Shown: in pieces, positions 34,630 to 43,769 of the stretch
How positions within the stretch are numbered: position 1 is the stretch's first letter
How the letters are laid out: each line of letters starts with the position of its first letter
NCBI RefSeq assembly: GCF_002075885.1
Contig: NZ_MDET01000045.1
Location: 124,001 to 188,000, forward strand
Direction: 5' to 3'
DNA from: Manganibacter manganicus
GTDB lineage: Bacteria > Pseudomonadota > Alphaproteobacteria > Rhizobiales > Rhizobiaceae
DNA: 64,000 nt
Made by a program: the position numbers and the translations under genes
The notes under the pieces: model-generated
Database searches by the model: none
Told to the model about the DNA's origin: nothing
Seen by the model: the letters and a program-made list of their open reading frames with translations, nothing else

Positions 34630-35895
34630 ATGCAGGAAATGAAGCTTACAGAATTCAAGAACAAGAAGCCGCCGGAGCTGATCGCCTATGCGGAAACGCT
34701 TGAGGTCGAAAACGCCAGCGTGATGCGCAAGCAGGAGCTGATGTTCGCGATCCTGAAGAAACTGGCGGCGCAGGATATCGAGATCATCGGCGACGGCGTG
34801 GTCGAAGTGCTGCAGGACGGTTTCGGGTTCCTGCGCTCGGCCAACGCCAACTATTTGCCCGGTCCTGACGATATCTACATCTCGCCCTCGCAGATCCGCC
34901 GCTTTTCGCTCAAGACCGGCGATACGGTGGAAGGGCCGATCCGCAGCCCGAAGGAAGGCGAACGTTATTTCGCGCTTCTCAAGGTCAACACCATCAATTT
35001 CGACGATCCGGAAAAGATCCGCCACAAGATCCATTTCGACAATCTGACGCCGCTTTACCCGACCGAGCGGCTGAAGATGGAAATGGATGTTCCGACCGGC
35101 AAGGACATCTCGGCGCGCGTCATCGATCTGGTGGCGCCACTGGGGAAAGGTCAGCGCGCATTGATCATCGCGCCACCGCGTACCGGCAAGACGGTGCTGA
35201 TGCAAAACATTGCCCATTCGATCACCACCAACCATCCCGAATGCTACCTGATCGTGCTGTTGATCGACGAGCGGCCGGAGGAGGTCACCGACATGCAGCG
35301 CTCGGTGAAGGGCGAGGTGGTGTCCTCGACCTTCGACGAGCCGGCCTCGCGTCACGTTCAGGTTGCCGAAATGGTGATCGAAAAGGCCAAGCGCCTGGTC
35401 GAGCACGGTCGCGACGTGGTCATTCTGCTCGATTCCATCACGCGTCTCGGCCGCGCCTACAACACCGTCGTGCCGTCATCTGGCAAGGTGCTGACCGGCG
35501 GTGTCGACGCCAACGCCCTTCAGCGGCCGAAGCGTTTTTTCGGGGCCGCACGCAACATCGAAGAAGGTGGATCGCTGACCATTATCGCGACCGGGCTGAT
35601 CGACACCGGCAGCCGCATGGACGAAGTGATCTTCGAGGAATTCAAGGGAACCGGCAACTCGGAAATCCATCTCGACCGGAAGGTATCCGACAAGCGCATC
35701 TATCCGGCGATGGATATTCTCAAATCCGGCACGCGCAAGGAGGATCTGCTCATCCCACGCGCGGACCTGCAGAAGATTTTCGTGCTGCGCCGTATTCTAG
35801 CGCCAATGGGGACAACCGACGCGATCGAGTTCCTCATCGACAAGCTCAAGCAGACCAAGACAAACGCGGATTTCTTCGATTCGATGAATACCTGA
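34630..35895 (+). CDS. rho: Transcription termination factor Rho
   Basis: This 421-residue hexameric RNA helicase terminates transcription. An N-terminal RNA-binding domain (GFGFLRSANANYLPGPDDIY) is followed by the RecA-type ATPase with the P-loop APPRTGKTVLMQNIA and the Walker B region DVVILLDSITRLGRAY. The Q-loop and R-loop segments are present. The ATG at 34630 (MQEMKL) gives the normal rhizobial length; an upstream frame from 34558 was rejected as non-homologous. The rho stop abuts the convergent DUF255 stop with no spacing. The 148 bases before it should hold the promoter and leader; I found no clear motif. Confidence 0.96.
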   Translation: MQEMKLTEFKNKKPPELIAYAETLEVENASVMRKQELMFAILKKLAAQDIEIIGDGVVEVLQDGFGFLRSANANYLPGPDDIYISPSQIRRFSLKTGDTVEGPIRSPKEGERYFALLKVNTINFDDPEKIRHKIHFDNLTPLYPTERLKMEMDVPTGKDISARVIDLVAPLGKGQRALIIAPPRTGKTVLMQNIAHSITTNHPECYLIVLLIDERPEEVTDMQRSVKGEVVSSTFDEPASRHVQVAEMVIEKAKRLVEHGRDVVILLDSITRLGRAYNTVVPSSGKVLTGGVDANALQRPKRFFGAARNIEEGGSLTIIATGLIDTGSRMDEVIFEEFKGTGNSEIHLDRKVSDKRIYPAMDILKSGTRKEDLLIPRADLQKIFVLRRILAPMGTTDAIEFLIDKLKQTKTNADFFDSMNT

Positions 35896-37914
35896 TCAGG
35901 TCTCGCGCAGCGCCGCTTCAAGCTTCACCGGGTCGGTGATAACGGGAAGACAGACAGGCCCGGTGCAAAGATAGGCACCGGGCTTTTTCGTGGGCGGCTC
36001 ACCGGCGCCGGGCAGAAGAGGCAGGTCGGTTGTTGCGCCGATGGGAACGAAATGATCGACCCGGCGTGGGTCGGGTATCCGATTCGCCACCGAAACGAGC
36101 TTCGAGTCTTCAGTCTCATCTACGACGACCAGTTTCAACGGCTTGATGACAAGCGCGCACGCATTGACGATGCCGGCCTGGCCATAGGATTGGTGCCGCG
36201 CACGCCCGGCGGCATGTTCTGCGACCGCCCAGGCCTTTGCGTGCAGTTCGATATCGCCTGTGACATTGGCAAGCCGGGCCAAAGCTTCGACGATCTGTGC
36301 GGTTGCTGACGGGATCGCTTCATCGACATCGCCGCGGATCCTGAGTGGAACGTCCTCGGCATCGGATGTCGAAAGATAATAGCCGGTACCAGCGTCGTCG
36401 CCGTGCCAGCGGTCGAGCTGGGCGCATAAATCGCGCGCCTGTTTGATATATCTGGTTTGATGTGTGGCCTCATAGAGCGCGATCGCCGCATTGATCATCG
36501 CGGCATAATCGCTGGACAAGGCCGGGAACAGCGCTGCATCCTTGAGCCGGGAATGTGGCAGACGCCCTGCCCGCGCGCTGCCTGTGATAGAGTTGAACGC
36601 CGCGGCGGCCACATCGACCCAATCGCTGCGCGCGAACAGACGTCCGCCGTCGGCAAGAGCGGTAATGGCAAGGCCGTTCCAGTCGGTCAGCACCTTTTCG
36701 TCGCGCCCCGGCCGGACACGCTCTTCGCGTGCAGAGCGCAGCCGTTGTTTCAGCGGTGTGAACGTGTCGCTGTCGGCGATAGAGTCCGCCTGCTGCTGCA
36801 ATGTCTGACGCAGTATCGGCTTTCCTTCCCAATTCTCAGGGTTGGACAATGTGATATATCTGTTGAATATATCAATGTCTGATCCGAGAACGGCTGCCAG
36901 CTCGTCCCGATCCCAGGTGTAGAACAGGCCTTCGTGTCCCTCGCTGTCGGCGTCGAGGCTGGACGCGAAGGCGCCGTCATCAACCAGCATTTCCCGCAAC
37001 AGCCAGGCGATGCTTTCCTCGATTCGGACCCGGAACAGTTCGTTGCCGGTTTCCGCATAGACCCAGTTGCCCAGGCGAAGCAGTTGCGCATTGTCATAGA
37101 GCATCTTTTCGAAATGCGGCACCAGCCATTCGGCGTCGGTGGAATAGCGCGCAAGCCCACCGCCTATATGATCGTAGATTCCGCCTGCCAGCATGGTTTC
37201 TAGGCTGTGCAGAACCCTATCGCGATGCTCCCGGTTGCGGGTTTCCAGCCAAGATAGCCACAGCGTGGTCATGAAGGGTGTGTTCGGGAATTTCGGTGCT
37301 CCGCGCAGGCCGCCGAGCGTCCTGTCCATCATGCCGTCAATGCTTTCGGCAAGCGTCGTGAGCGTGTCTATGTCGAGAGAAGCCCTGTCGCGCGAGGCGG
37401 CTAGCCGTTCGCCGACATGGACAGTCAGTCCGTCCGCACTTTGGGTCAGGCTTTGCCGCTTTTCCCGCCACGCCTTGTCCACGGCCTCCAGAACCTGAAT
37501 GAAGCCGGGCCGGCCATAGCGTGCTTCGGGAGGGAAATAGGTGCCACCCCAGAACGGCTTGCCATCGGGCGTCAGGAACATGGTGAGGGGCCAACCGCCC
37601 TGCTCGCCCATGGCAGCAAGTGCGGCCATATAGATCTGGTCGAGGTCCGGCCGCTCCTCGCGATCGACCTTGATATTGACGAACAGCCGGTTCATGACGG
37701 CCGCGACGTCTTCGTTCTCGAAGCTTTCATGCGCCATGACATGACACCAATGGCAGGCGGCATAGCCGATGGAGAGCAGGATAGGACGATCAAGCTCTTG
37801 CGCTTCGCGCAACGCGGCAGCCGACCAGGCGCGCCAGTGGACAGGATTGGCGCTGTGCTGCCGTAGATATGGGCTGGATTCGGCGGCAAGTAGGTTTTCG
37901 GGCGGTAAGGGCAC
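35896..37914 (-). CDS. DUF255 thioredoxin-domain protein (YyaL/SPATA20 family)
   Basis: The 672-residue protein has an N-terminal thioredoxin-like DUF255 domain (SSPYLRQHSANPVHW, then GYAACHWCHVMAHESF with a Cys-His-Trp-Cys motif). A long alpha/alpha-barrel region similar to glycosidase folds follows (LTDWNGLAITALADGG near 430-445). The biochemical role of the family is unresolved. Translation is placed at a GTG (37912-37914), which gives the normal family length. The frame continues to 38058 but that would overlap the divergent mnmE gene, and the ribosome site for the GTG is weak, so the start is uncertain. It converges with rho without spacing. Confidence 0.85.
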   Translation of the reverse strand: MPLPPENLLAAESSPYLRQHSANPVHWRAWSAAALREAQELDRPILLSIGYAACHWCHVMAHESFENEDVAAVMNRLFVNIKVDREERPDLDQIYMAALAAMGEQGGWPLTMFLTPDGKPFWGGTYFPPEARYGRPGFIQVLEAVDKAWREKRQSLTQSADGLTVHVGERLAASRDRASLDIDTLTTLAESIDGMMDRTLGGLRGAPKFPNTPFMTTLWLSWLETRNREHRDRVLHSLETMLAGGIYDHIGGGLARYSTDAEWLVPHFEKMLYDNAQLLRLGNWVYAETGNELFRVRIEESIAWLLREMLVDDGAFASSLDADSEGHEGLFYTWDRDELAAVLGSDIDIFNRYITLSNPENWEGKPILRQTLQQQADSIADSDTFTPLKQRLRSAREERVRPGRDEKVLTDWNGLAITALADGGRLFARSDWVDVAAAAFNSITGSARAGRLPHSRLKDAALFPALSSDYAAMINAAIALYEATHQTRYIKQARDLCAQLDRWHGDDAGTGYYLSTSDAEDVPLRIRGDVDEAIPSATAQIVEALARLANVTGDIELHAKAWAVAEHAAGRARHQSYGQAGIVNACALVIKPLKLVVVDETEDSKLVSVANRIPDPRRVDHFVPIGATTDLPLLPGAGEPPTKKPGAYLCTGPVCLPVITDPVKLEAALRET

Positions 37915-37974
37915 TTTGATATCGACTTTCTCGTCTATGATAAGAAAGCTAGGGCGGTTCCGGTAAAGGTACAA

Positions 37975-39294
37975 ATGATTTTCAGCGATTCCATTGTGGC
38001 GCTTTCGAGCGGTCGCCTTCCGGCCGGTGTTGCTGTAATTCGCATCTCTGGCCCGCATAGTCGATTCGCCATCGAAACGATCTCTGGAAGCATCCCTGCG
38101 GATCGGGTCGCGGCGTATCGGTCGCTACGCGCGTCCGACGGGCGCCTCCTCGATCGTGCCTTGGTACTGTTCTTTGCGGCTCCACGCAGCTTTACCGGCG
38201 AGGATGTTGCGGAACTTCACGTTCATGGCGGGCGCGCTGTTGTGGCAGCCGTGCTTGCGGCACTGACTGCTTTGGATGGCGTCCGCAGCGCCGAAGCCGG
38301 TGAGTTCACCCAGCGCGCCTTTCTCAATGGCAAGATCGATCTTACAGAAGCGGAGGCGCTGGCTGACCTGATTAATGCCGAGACGGAAGCACAGCGGCGC
38401 TTTGCAAGCCTGAACGCCGGCGGTGCGCAAAGCCGACTTTATCAGGAATGGCGGCGGCGGTTGATCCATGCGCGTGCGATGATCGAAGCCGAGATCGATT
38501 TCACCGATGAGGAGGATATTCCAGGTTCCATCGCGGAGACGATATGGGCCGACATGGAGATGCTGGCGTCGGATATCACACGCCATATGGATGGATTTGC
38601 TGCCGCTGAAATCCTGCGTGAAGGTTTCGACGTTGTCATCCTAGGCGCGCCGAACGCTGGAAAGTCCAGCCTGTTCAATGCGCTGGCGCGTCGGGACGCG
38701 GCCATCGTTACAGACGAACCGGGCACGACGCGGGACCTGCTCGAGGTCGTGCTTGACCTGCATGGGTTGCGCGTCAGGGTTACTGACACGGCTGGGCTAA
38801 GGGAGACCACAGGTAAGGTCGAGGCTCTTGGGATCGAAAAGGCCAAGGCGCGAGCACGCGAAGCCGATTTGGTTCTGGCGCTGGAGGACTTGGCTCAACC
38901 GGTTTCCGTCGATGTCGATGGGATTGCGACACTGCGCGTTGGCACGAAGCCCGACCTGCTGGGGCCGATGTCTACTGATGTATCAGGCAGGTATGATCTT
39001 TGCGTCTCCGCAGTGACAGGCGCCGGCCTTGACGCCCTTCTTGGAGAGATTGGCCGCCGCGCGGAAGCCAGGATAGATTCGGCCGGCGAAATACTGCCGT
39101 CGCGGCAACGACATGTGGAACTATTGCGCGAATCCGTGCGGCATATTCATGCGTCGCTCGGTGCGGATCAAGCATTGGAACTGCGTGCTGAGGAATTGCG
39201 TCTCGCAGCCGATCGACTAGGGCGGATCGTCGGCGCCGTCGATGTCGAAGATCTTTTCGACGTGATCTTTTCACAGTTTTGCATTGGCAAGTGA
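37975..39294 (+). CDS. mnmE: tRNA modification GTPase MnmE
   Basis: The 439-residue GTPase, with MnmG, installs the carboxymethylaminomethyl group on U34 of certain tRNAs. An N-terminal formyl-THF-binding domain (SGRLPAGVAVIRISGP) is followed by an alpha-helical domain. The G domain within it has the P-loop GAPNAGKSSLFNAL and switch II DTAGLRET, and the C-terminal FCIGK contains the catalytic-centre Cys. All functional parts are complete. It is the first of mnmE-mnmG-rsmG-parA-parB, the standard origin-side run. Its TGA stop lies inside the first parS-like site. Confidence 0.96.
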   Translation: MIFSDSIVALSSGRLPAGVAVIRISGPHSRFAIETISGSIPADRVAAYRSLRASDGRLLDRALVLFFAAPRSFTGEDVAELHVHGGRAVVAAVLAALTALDGVRSAEAGEFTQRAFLNGKIDLTEAEALADLINAETEAQRRFASLNAGGAQSRLYQEWRRRLIHARAMIEAEIDFTDEEDIPGSIAETIWADMEMLASDITRHMDGFAAAEILREGFDVVILGAPNAGKSSLFNALARRDAAIVTDEPGTTRDLLEVVLDLHGLRVRVTDTAGLRETTGKVEALGIEKAKARAREADLVLALEDLAQPVSVDVDGIATLRVGTKPDLLGPMSTDVSGRYDLCVSAVTGAGLDALLGEIGRRAEARIDSAGEILPSRQRHVELLRESVRHIHASLGADQALELRAEELRLAADRLGRIVGAVDVEDLFDVIFSQFCIGK

Positions 39295-39307
39295 CTCACG
39301 TGAAACA
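39292..39307. other. parS: parS-like ParB site 1
   Basis: This 16-mer centred on TCACGTGA matches TGTTTCACGTGAAACA at 14 of 16 positions. It overlaps the mnmE stop codon. Two more sites follow in the same intergenic gap. Confidence 0.75.
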
Positions 39308-39319
39308 ACAAGCGCCGCC

Positions 39320-39335
39320 TGATTCACGTGAAACG
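39320..39335. other. parS: parS-like ParB site 2
   Basis: TGATTCACGTGAAACG matches the parS consensus at 14 of 16 positions. It lies between mnmE and mnmG, 28 bases centre-to-centre from site 1. Confidence 0.78.
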
Positions 39336-39356
39336 CTGCATCCAGGCCCGTGTCAT

Positions 39357-39372
39357 TGTTTCACGTGAAACG
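39357..39372. other. parS: parS-like ParB site 3
   Basis: TGTTTCACGTGAAACG matches the consensus at 15 of 16 positions and is one of the two best sites of the cluster, 37 bases from site 2. Confidence 0.88.
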
Positions 39373-39392
39373 GTCCGCTTGACAGGAGTCGA

Positions 39393-41297
39393 GTGAGAGC
39401 CGAAGAGATGCGGATGATAGATAGTCAGGACAGGTTTGATGTGATCGTCGTTGGCGGCGGGCACGCCGGCTGCGAGGCTGCGAGCGCTTCGGCACGGGCA
39501 GGCGCTCGGACTGGGCTTGTCACATTGCGGCTTGATACAATCGGCGTGATGTCTTGCAATCCGGCCATCGGCGGTCTGGGCAAAGGGCATCTTGTGCGCG
39601 AGATCGACGCCATGGATGGTCTCATGGGCCGTATTGCCGACGCCGCAGGCATCCAGTTTCGCTTGCTCAATCGCCGCAAGGGTCCGGCAGTGCGCGGGCC
39701 GCGCACCCAGGCGGACAGAAAGCTCTACCGGCTCGCCATGCAGCGGGTCATCACGGCGCAGCCCAATCTTGAGGTGATCGAAGCCGAGGTGCATGACCTT
39801 GAGATCCAGGACGGCCGCCTTATCGCTGTTGTTCTGACTGACGGCCGCCGTCTCACCTGCGGTGCGGCTGTGTTGACCACCGGCACATTCCTGGGCGGAT
39901 TGATCCATATCGGTGATAAGAAGATTGTCGCCGGACGCATGAACGAACAGGCATCGCATGGGCTATCGGCAACCATGGCGCGTGCCGGCTTTCGTCTCGG
40001 GCGCCTGAAAACCGGTACACCGCCTCGGCTTGATGGAAGGACGATCGACTGGGCTTCGCTCGATCGCCAGAAGGCGGATGAGGAACCAATCCCGTTCTCG
40101 CTGATGACGGAGCGGATCAGCAATCTACAGATCGAATGCGGTATCACGCGCACGACACCGGCGACCCACCAGGTTATCCGCGAAAATCTCAACCGCTCGG
40201 CCATGTATTCCGGATCGATCCAAGGAATAGGCCCGCGCTACTGCCCGTCCATCGAGGATAAGATAGTCAAGTTCGGTGATCGTGACGGGCATCAGATTTT
40301 TCTCGAACCGGAAGGATTGGATGACGATACGGTCTACCCCAACGGTATATCGACCTCCTTGCCCGAAGATGCCCAGCTTGCATTGCTGAAGACCATACCG
40401 GGGCTGGAGCGCGCGACCATGCTGCAACCCGGTTACGCGATTGAGTACGACCATATCGATCCGCGCGAGCTGAAGGCAACCCTCGAGACCCGACGTATGG
40501 GTGGTTTATTTCTCGCCGGTCAGATCAACGGCACGACGGGCTATGAGGAAGCTGGCGCGCAAGGTCTGCTTGCCGGTCTGAATGCGGCGCGGCGTGCCGC
40601 AGGTGCGGAACCCACCGTGCTGAGTCGCACAGAGGCCTATATCGGCGTGATGATCGACGATCTCACCAGTCGCGGCATCGTGGAGCCCTATCGCATGTTC
40701 ACGTCGCGGGCAGAATTTCGGCTTGCGCTGCGGGCCGACAATGCCGACGAGCGGCTGACACCAAAGGCGCTGGATTTTGGCATCGTGTCGCGCGAACGCT
40801 CGCAACGGTTCCAAAGTGTCCGCGCCAAGATCGACGCCGCCCGGCGATTGGCGCGGTCCGTGTCGCTGACGCCGAACGAAGCGGCGCGTCACGGCCTGGA
40901 GATCAACAGGGACGGGGTGCGGCGAACGGCCTATGACCTTTTGACTTATTCTGGCGTCGATGTGGCATGGCTGGCAAGGATAGATCCGGCTTTCGGCGAA
41001 CTGGATCACGGTACTGCGGAAGCTCTTGAAATCGAAGCAAAATATTCCGTCTATGTGGAACGGCAGCGCGCCGATGTGGAGCGGATGCGGCATGAGGAAT
41101 CGGTGCTCATTCCCGATCACATCGATTTTTCCAACGTGCCGGGCCTATCCAACGAACTGAAATTGAAGATGCGTGAGCGGCGGCCGCGGTCGATCGCGGA
41201 TGCCCAGCGCATGGAAGGCATGACACCTGCCGCGCTGGCGGTGATCGTAGCGCACGTCCGTAAAGACGGCGCCGCCTCCCGGAGGAGCGTGGCTTGA
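39393..41297 (+). CDS. mnmG: tRNA modification enzyme MnmG (GidA)
   Basis: The 634-residue FAD protein is the partner of MnmE in modification of U34 of tRNA. The FAD-binding motif VVGGGHAGCEAA is near residues 17-28. Typical segments CNPAIGGLGKGHL, RTQADRKLYR and QINGTTGYEEAGAQGL are intact. The GTG at 39393 has AGGAG four bases upstream; internal ATG codons at 39408 and 39414 are also possible starts. The 98-base gap upstream holds three parS-like sites. The gene overlaps rsmG by four bases. Confidence 0.96.
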   Translation: MRAEEMRMIDSQDRFDVIVVGGGHAGCEAASASARAGARTGLVTLRLDTIGVMSCNPAIGGLGKGHLVREIDAMDGLMGRIADAAGIQFRLLNRRKGPAVRGPRTQADRKLYRLAMQRVITAQPNLEVIEAEVHDLEIQDGRLIAVVLTDGRRLTCGAAVLTTGTFLGGLIHIGDKKIVAGRMNEQASHGLSATMARAGFRLGRLKTGTPPRLDGRTIDWASLDRQKADEEPIPFSLMTERISNLQIECGITRTTPATHQVIRENLNRSAMYSGSIQGIGPRYCPSIEDKIVKFGDRDGHQIFLEPEGLDDDTVYPNGISTSLPEDAQLALLKTIPGLERATMLQPGYAIEYDHIDPRELKATLETRRMGGLFLAGQINGTTGYEEAGAQGLLAGLNAARRAAGAEPTVLSRTEAYIGVMIDDLTSRGIVEPYRMFTSRAEFRLALRADNADERLTPKALDFGIVSRERSQRFQSVRAKIDAARRLARSVSLTPNEAARHGLEINRDGVRRTAYDLLTYSGVDVAWLARIDPAFGELDHGTAEALEIEAKYSVYVERQRADVERMRHEESVLIPDHIDFSNVPGLSNELKLKMRERRPRSIADAQRMEGMTPAALAVIVAHVRKDGAASRRSVA

Positions 41298-41923
41298 GCG
41301 CAGACCTGTTCAACCGGCTTTGTGACGTTGCCGGCCCTGTTTCACGTGAAACTTTCGTACGACTCGAGCGCTTTGAAAGCCAGTTCCTGAAATGGAATCG
41401 AAGCATCAATCTCGCGGCCCCCTCGACATTGGGCAATGTGTGGCAAAGGCATATACTGGACAGCGCCCAGTTGATGCCCCTTGCATCGAACGCATTGCGC
41501 TGGCTCGATCTTGGCTCGGGCGGTGGTTTCCCAGGGCTTGTTGTGGCCTGTCTGCTCAAGGAGCGGGGCGGGTCCATCGATCTGGTGGAAAGCAACCGTA
41601 AAAAGGCCGGGTTCCTGCAATCCATGATCGGCGAGTTCGAGCTGCCCGCCCATGTCGTCGCACGGAGAATCGAGGAAGTCGCTACATTGGTGACGAGTCC
41701 GCAGATCGTTACGGCTCGGGCGCTTGCGCCATTGCCGGTTCTGCTGGACCTTACGGCACCCTGGTTGACGACCGGAAGTCGCGCTCTGTTTCATAAAGGT
41801 CGGGATTACCGTACCGAAGTGGAAGAAAGCACTCACCGCTGGGCCTTCGATCTGGTAGAACACCAAAGCAAGGTCGATCCACAAAGCGTAATTCTCGAAA
41901 TCGGCGGCCTCAAACGCGTTTGA
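41294..41923 (+). CDS. rsmG: 16S rRNA (guanine527-N7)-methyltransferase RsmG (GidB)
   Basis: The 209-residue SAM-dependent methyltransferase modifies G527 of 16S rRNA. The SAM-binding motif WLDLGSGGGFPGLV is at about residues 72-85, followed by DLVESNRKKAGFLQ and ARALAPLPVLLDL. Its TTG/GTG-type start overlaps the mnmG stop by four bases. Codons 15-20 contain a near-perfect parS site (41338-41353), which reads VSRET in the protein. It precedes parA, the conserved order near alphaproteobacterial origins. Confidence 0.95.
   Translation: MSADLFNRLCDVAGPVSRETFVRLERFESQFLKWNRSINLAAPSTLGNVWQRHILDSAQLMPLASNALRWLDLGSGGGFPGLVVACLLKERGGSIDLVESNRKKAGFLQSMIGEFELPAHVVARRIEEVATLVTSPQIVTARALAPLPVLLDLTAPWLTTGSRALFHKGRDYRTEVEESTHRWAFDLVEHQSKVDPQSVILEIGGLKRV
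41338..41353. other. parS: parS-like ParB site 4, inside rsmG
   Basis: TGTTTCACGTGAAACT matches the consensus at 15 of 16 positions. It lies within the 5' part of rsmG, 2 kb from the mnmE-mnmG cluster and 0.6 kb before parA. Confidence 0.88.
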
Positions 41924-41948
41924 TCGAACGAAGGCGATGTGAATCGGC

Positions 41949-42770
41949 ATGAATTTCTGGCATGGAACGATGAACAAGACCGGACCCCGTATTATCACCG
42001 TTGCCAATCAGAAGGGCGGCGTCGGCAAAACCACCACGGCCATCAATCTGGCGACGGCGTTGGCCGCCATTGGCGAGCAGGTGTTGATCGTCGATCTTGA
42101 TCCGCAAGGTAATGCCAGCACGGGGCTGGGCATCGACCGGCGCGATCGCAATGTTTCTTCCTATGATGTGCTCACTGGCAGCCTCGAAATCGAGGATGCC
42201 GCAGTGGCAACTGCCGTTCCCGGTCTGTCCATCGTGCCCTCGACTCTTGATCTACTGGGCATAGAAATGGAGATTTCCTCGGCGCCGGATCGGGTTTTGC
42301 GCCTGCGCAATGCCGTGAGGGCGGCCAGCGAGCGGTCTCAATCCTTCGATTATGTGTTGGTCGATTGCCCGCCATCGCTCAATCTGCTGACGCTCAATGC
42401 AATGGCGGCGGCCGATTCGGTGCTGGTGCCGCTGCAATGCGAATTCTTCGCGCTTGAGGGCCTCAGCCAATTGCTGGAAACGGTGGAGCAGGTGCGCGCT
42501 TCGATCAATCCGGCGCTTGAAATCCAGGGCATCGTGTTGACCATGTTCGATGGCCGCAACAATCTCGCCAATCAGGTGGTACAGGATGTTCGTGCCCATA
42601 TGGGGGACAAGGTCTATGAGACGGTGATCCCGCGCAATGTGCGCATATCGGAAGCACCGTCCTACGGCAAGCCGGCGATACTCTACGATTTGAAATGCTC
42701 CGGCAGCCAGGCCTATCTGCAACTGGCATCCGAGGTTATTCGCCGCGAGCGTCATCAACGCGCTGCATGA
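41949..42770 (+). CDS. parA: Chromosome partitioning ATPase ParA
   Basis: This ParA/Soj ATPase drives segregation of ParB-parS complexes along the nucleoid. The deviant Walker A motif NQKGGVGKTTTAINLA is near residues 20-35. DLDPQGNASTGLG and DYVLVDCPPSLN follow, and the length is normal (273, or 266 if the internal ATG at 41970 is used). It is followed after 37 bases by parB. The cognate parS-like sites lie at 39.3 and 41.3 kb, within 10 kb of oriC. Confidence 0.95.
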   Translation: MNFWHGTMNKTGPRIITVANQKGGVGKTTTAINLATALAAIGEQVLIVDLDPQGNASTGLGIDRRDRNVSSYDVLTGSLEIEDAAVATAVPGLSIVPSTLDLLGIEMEISSAPDRVLRLRNAVRAASERSQSFDYVLVDCPPSLNLLTLNAMAAADSVLVPLQCEFFALEGLSQLLETVEQVRASINPALEIQGIVLTMFDGRNNLANQVVQDVRAHMGDKVYETVIPRNVRISEAPSYGKPAILYDLKCSGSQAYLQLASEVIRRERHQRAA

Positions 42771-42807
42771 CCGACCAATACGCCTACGAAACGATTTGAG
42801 ACGGACC

Positions 42808-43725
42808 ATGAACGACGATCCTTCAAGAAAGCGACTGGGCCGCGGACTTGCCGCCCTGATCGGGGATATGGACCGCCCCGCGGCGCCCGAACGGACGGCT
42901 GCTCGTGCCGATGGCAAGGCTCCAATCGAGTTCCTTTCGCCCAATCCGAAAAATCCTCGTCGCCATTTCGGCGATGCCGAATTGACCGATCTCGCGCAGT
43001 CCATCCGCGAGCACGGCGTCGTGCAACCGGTCGTGGTGCGGCCTTCGCCCGCTCAGGCTGGACGCTATGAGATCATTGCCGGCGAGCGCCGTTGGCGCGC
43101 GGCACAGCGGGCCGGGTTGACCGAGATCCCGGTCATCGTCCGCGACGTCAACGATCGCACGGCGCTTGAACTGGCGATCATCGAGAACGTTCAGCGTGCC
43201 GACCTCAATCCGCTTGAGGAGGCGCTTGGCTATCAGCAGTTGATAGACGAGCATAATTACAGCCAGTCCGATCTTGGGCAGGTGATCGGCAAGAGCCGCA
43301 GCCATGTCGCCAACACGCTGCGCCTTCTCAAGCTGCCGGATGTGATCCGCGACATGCTGGTCGAGGGCGCATTGTCCGCCGGTCATGCGCGCACTCTGGT
43401 GACGGCGCAGGATCCGGCCGGCCTGGCCAAGCGTATCGTCGAAGAGGGGCTTTCCGTGCGTCAGGCCGAGGCGTTGGCGCAGATGCCGGCCGGCGCGCCG
43501 ACGCAAAGGAGGCCATCCGTGTCGGCGGAAAAAGACCCGGACACGCTGGCGCTGGAGCGGCTGCTGACTGATACGATCGGCATGAAGGTGACGATCGCGC
43601 ATAAGGAGCGGGGCGGTGAGGTGAAGATCGCCTATCGTACCTTGGAGCAACTGGACGATCTGTGTCGCCGGCTGAAGCAGGATGGCGGTTCCGCCGGGTC
43701 CGGCGAGCCACGCATCCGTTACTGA
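42808..43725 (+). CDS. parB: Chromosome partitioning protein ParB
   Basis: The 305-residue ParB/Spo0J protein binds parS and spreads as a CTP-dependent clamp. The CTPase-domain motif IIAGERRWRAAQRAGL lies near residues 88-103, followed by ENVQRADLNPLEEALGYQQL. The helix-turn-helix domain reads LGQVIGKSRSHVANTLRLL, and there is a C-terminal dimerisation segment. The ATG at 42808 (MNDDPSRKRLGRGL) was preferred over the TTG at 42796. It is co-transcribed with parA. Confidence 0.95.
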   Translation: MNDDPSRKRLGRGLAALIGDMDRPAAPERTAARADGKAPIEFLSPNPKNPRRHFGDAELTDLAQSIREHGVVQPVVVRPSPAQAGRYEIIAGERRWRAAQRAGLTEIPVIVRDVNDRTALELAIIENVQRADLNPLEEALGYQQLIDEHNYSQSDLGQVIGKSRSHVANTLRLLKLPDVIRDMLVEGALSAGHARTLVTAQDPAGLAKRIVEEGLSVRQAEALAQMPAGAPTQRRPSVSAEKDPDTLALERLLTDTIGMKVTIAHKERGGEVKIAYRTLEQLDDLCRRLKQDGGSAGSGEPRIRY

Positions 43726-43769
43726 CTTGGCAACAGCGCAGCCTTGAACGATATTAGCCGGCAAATAAA

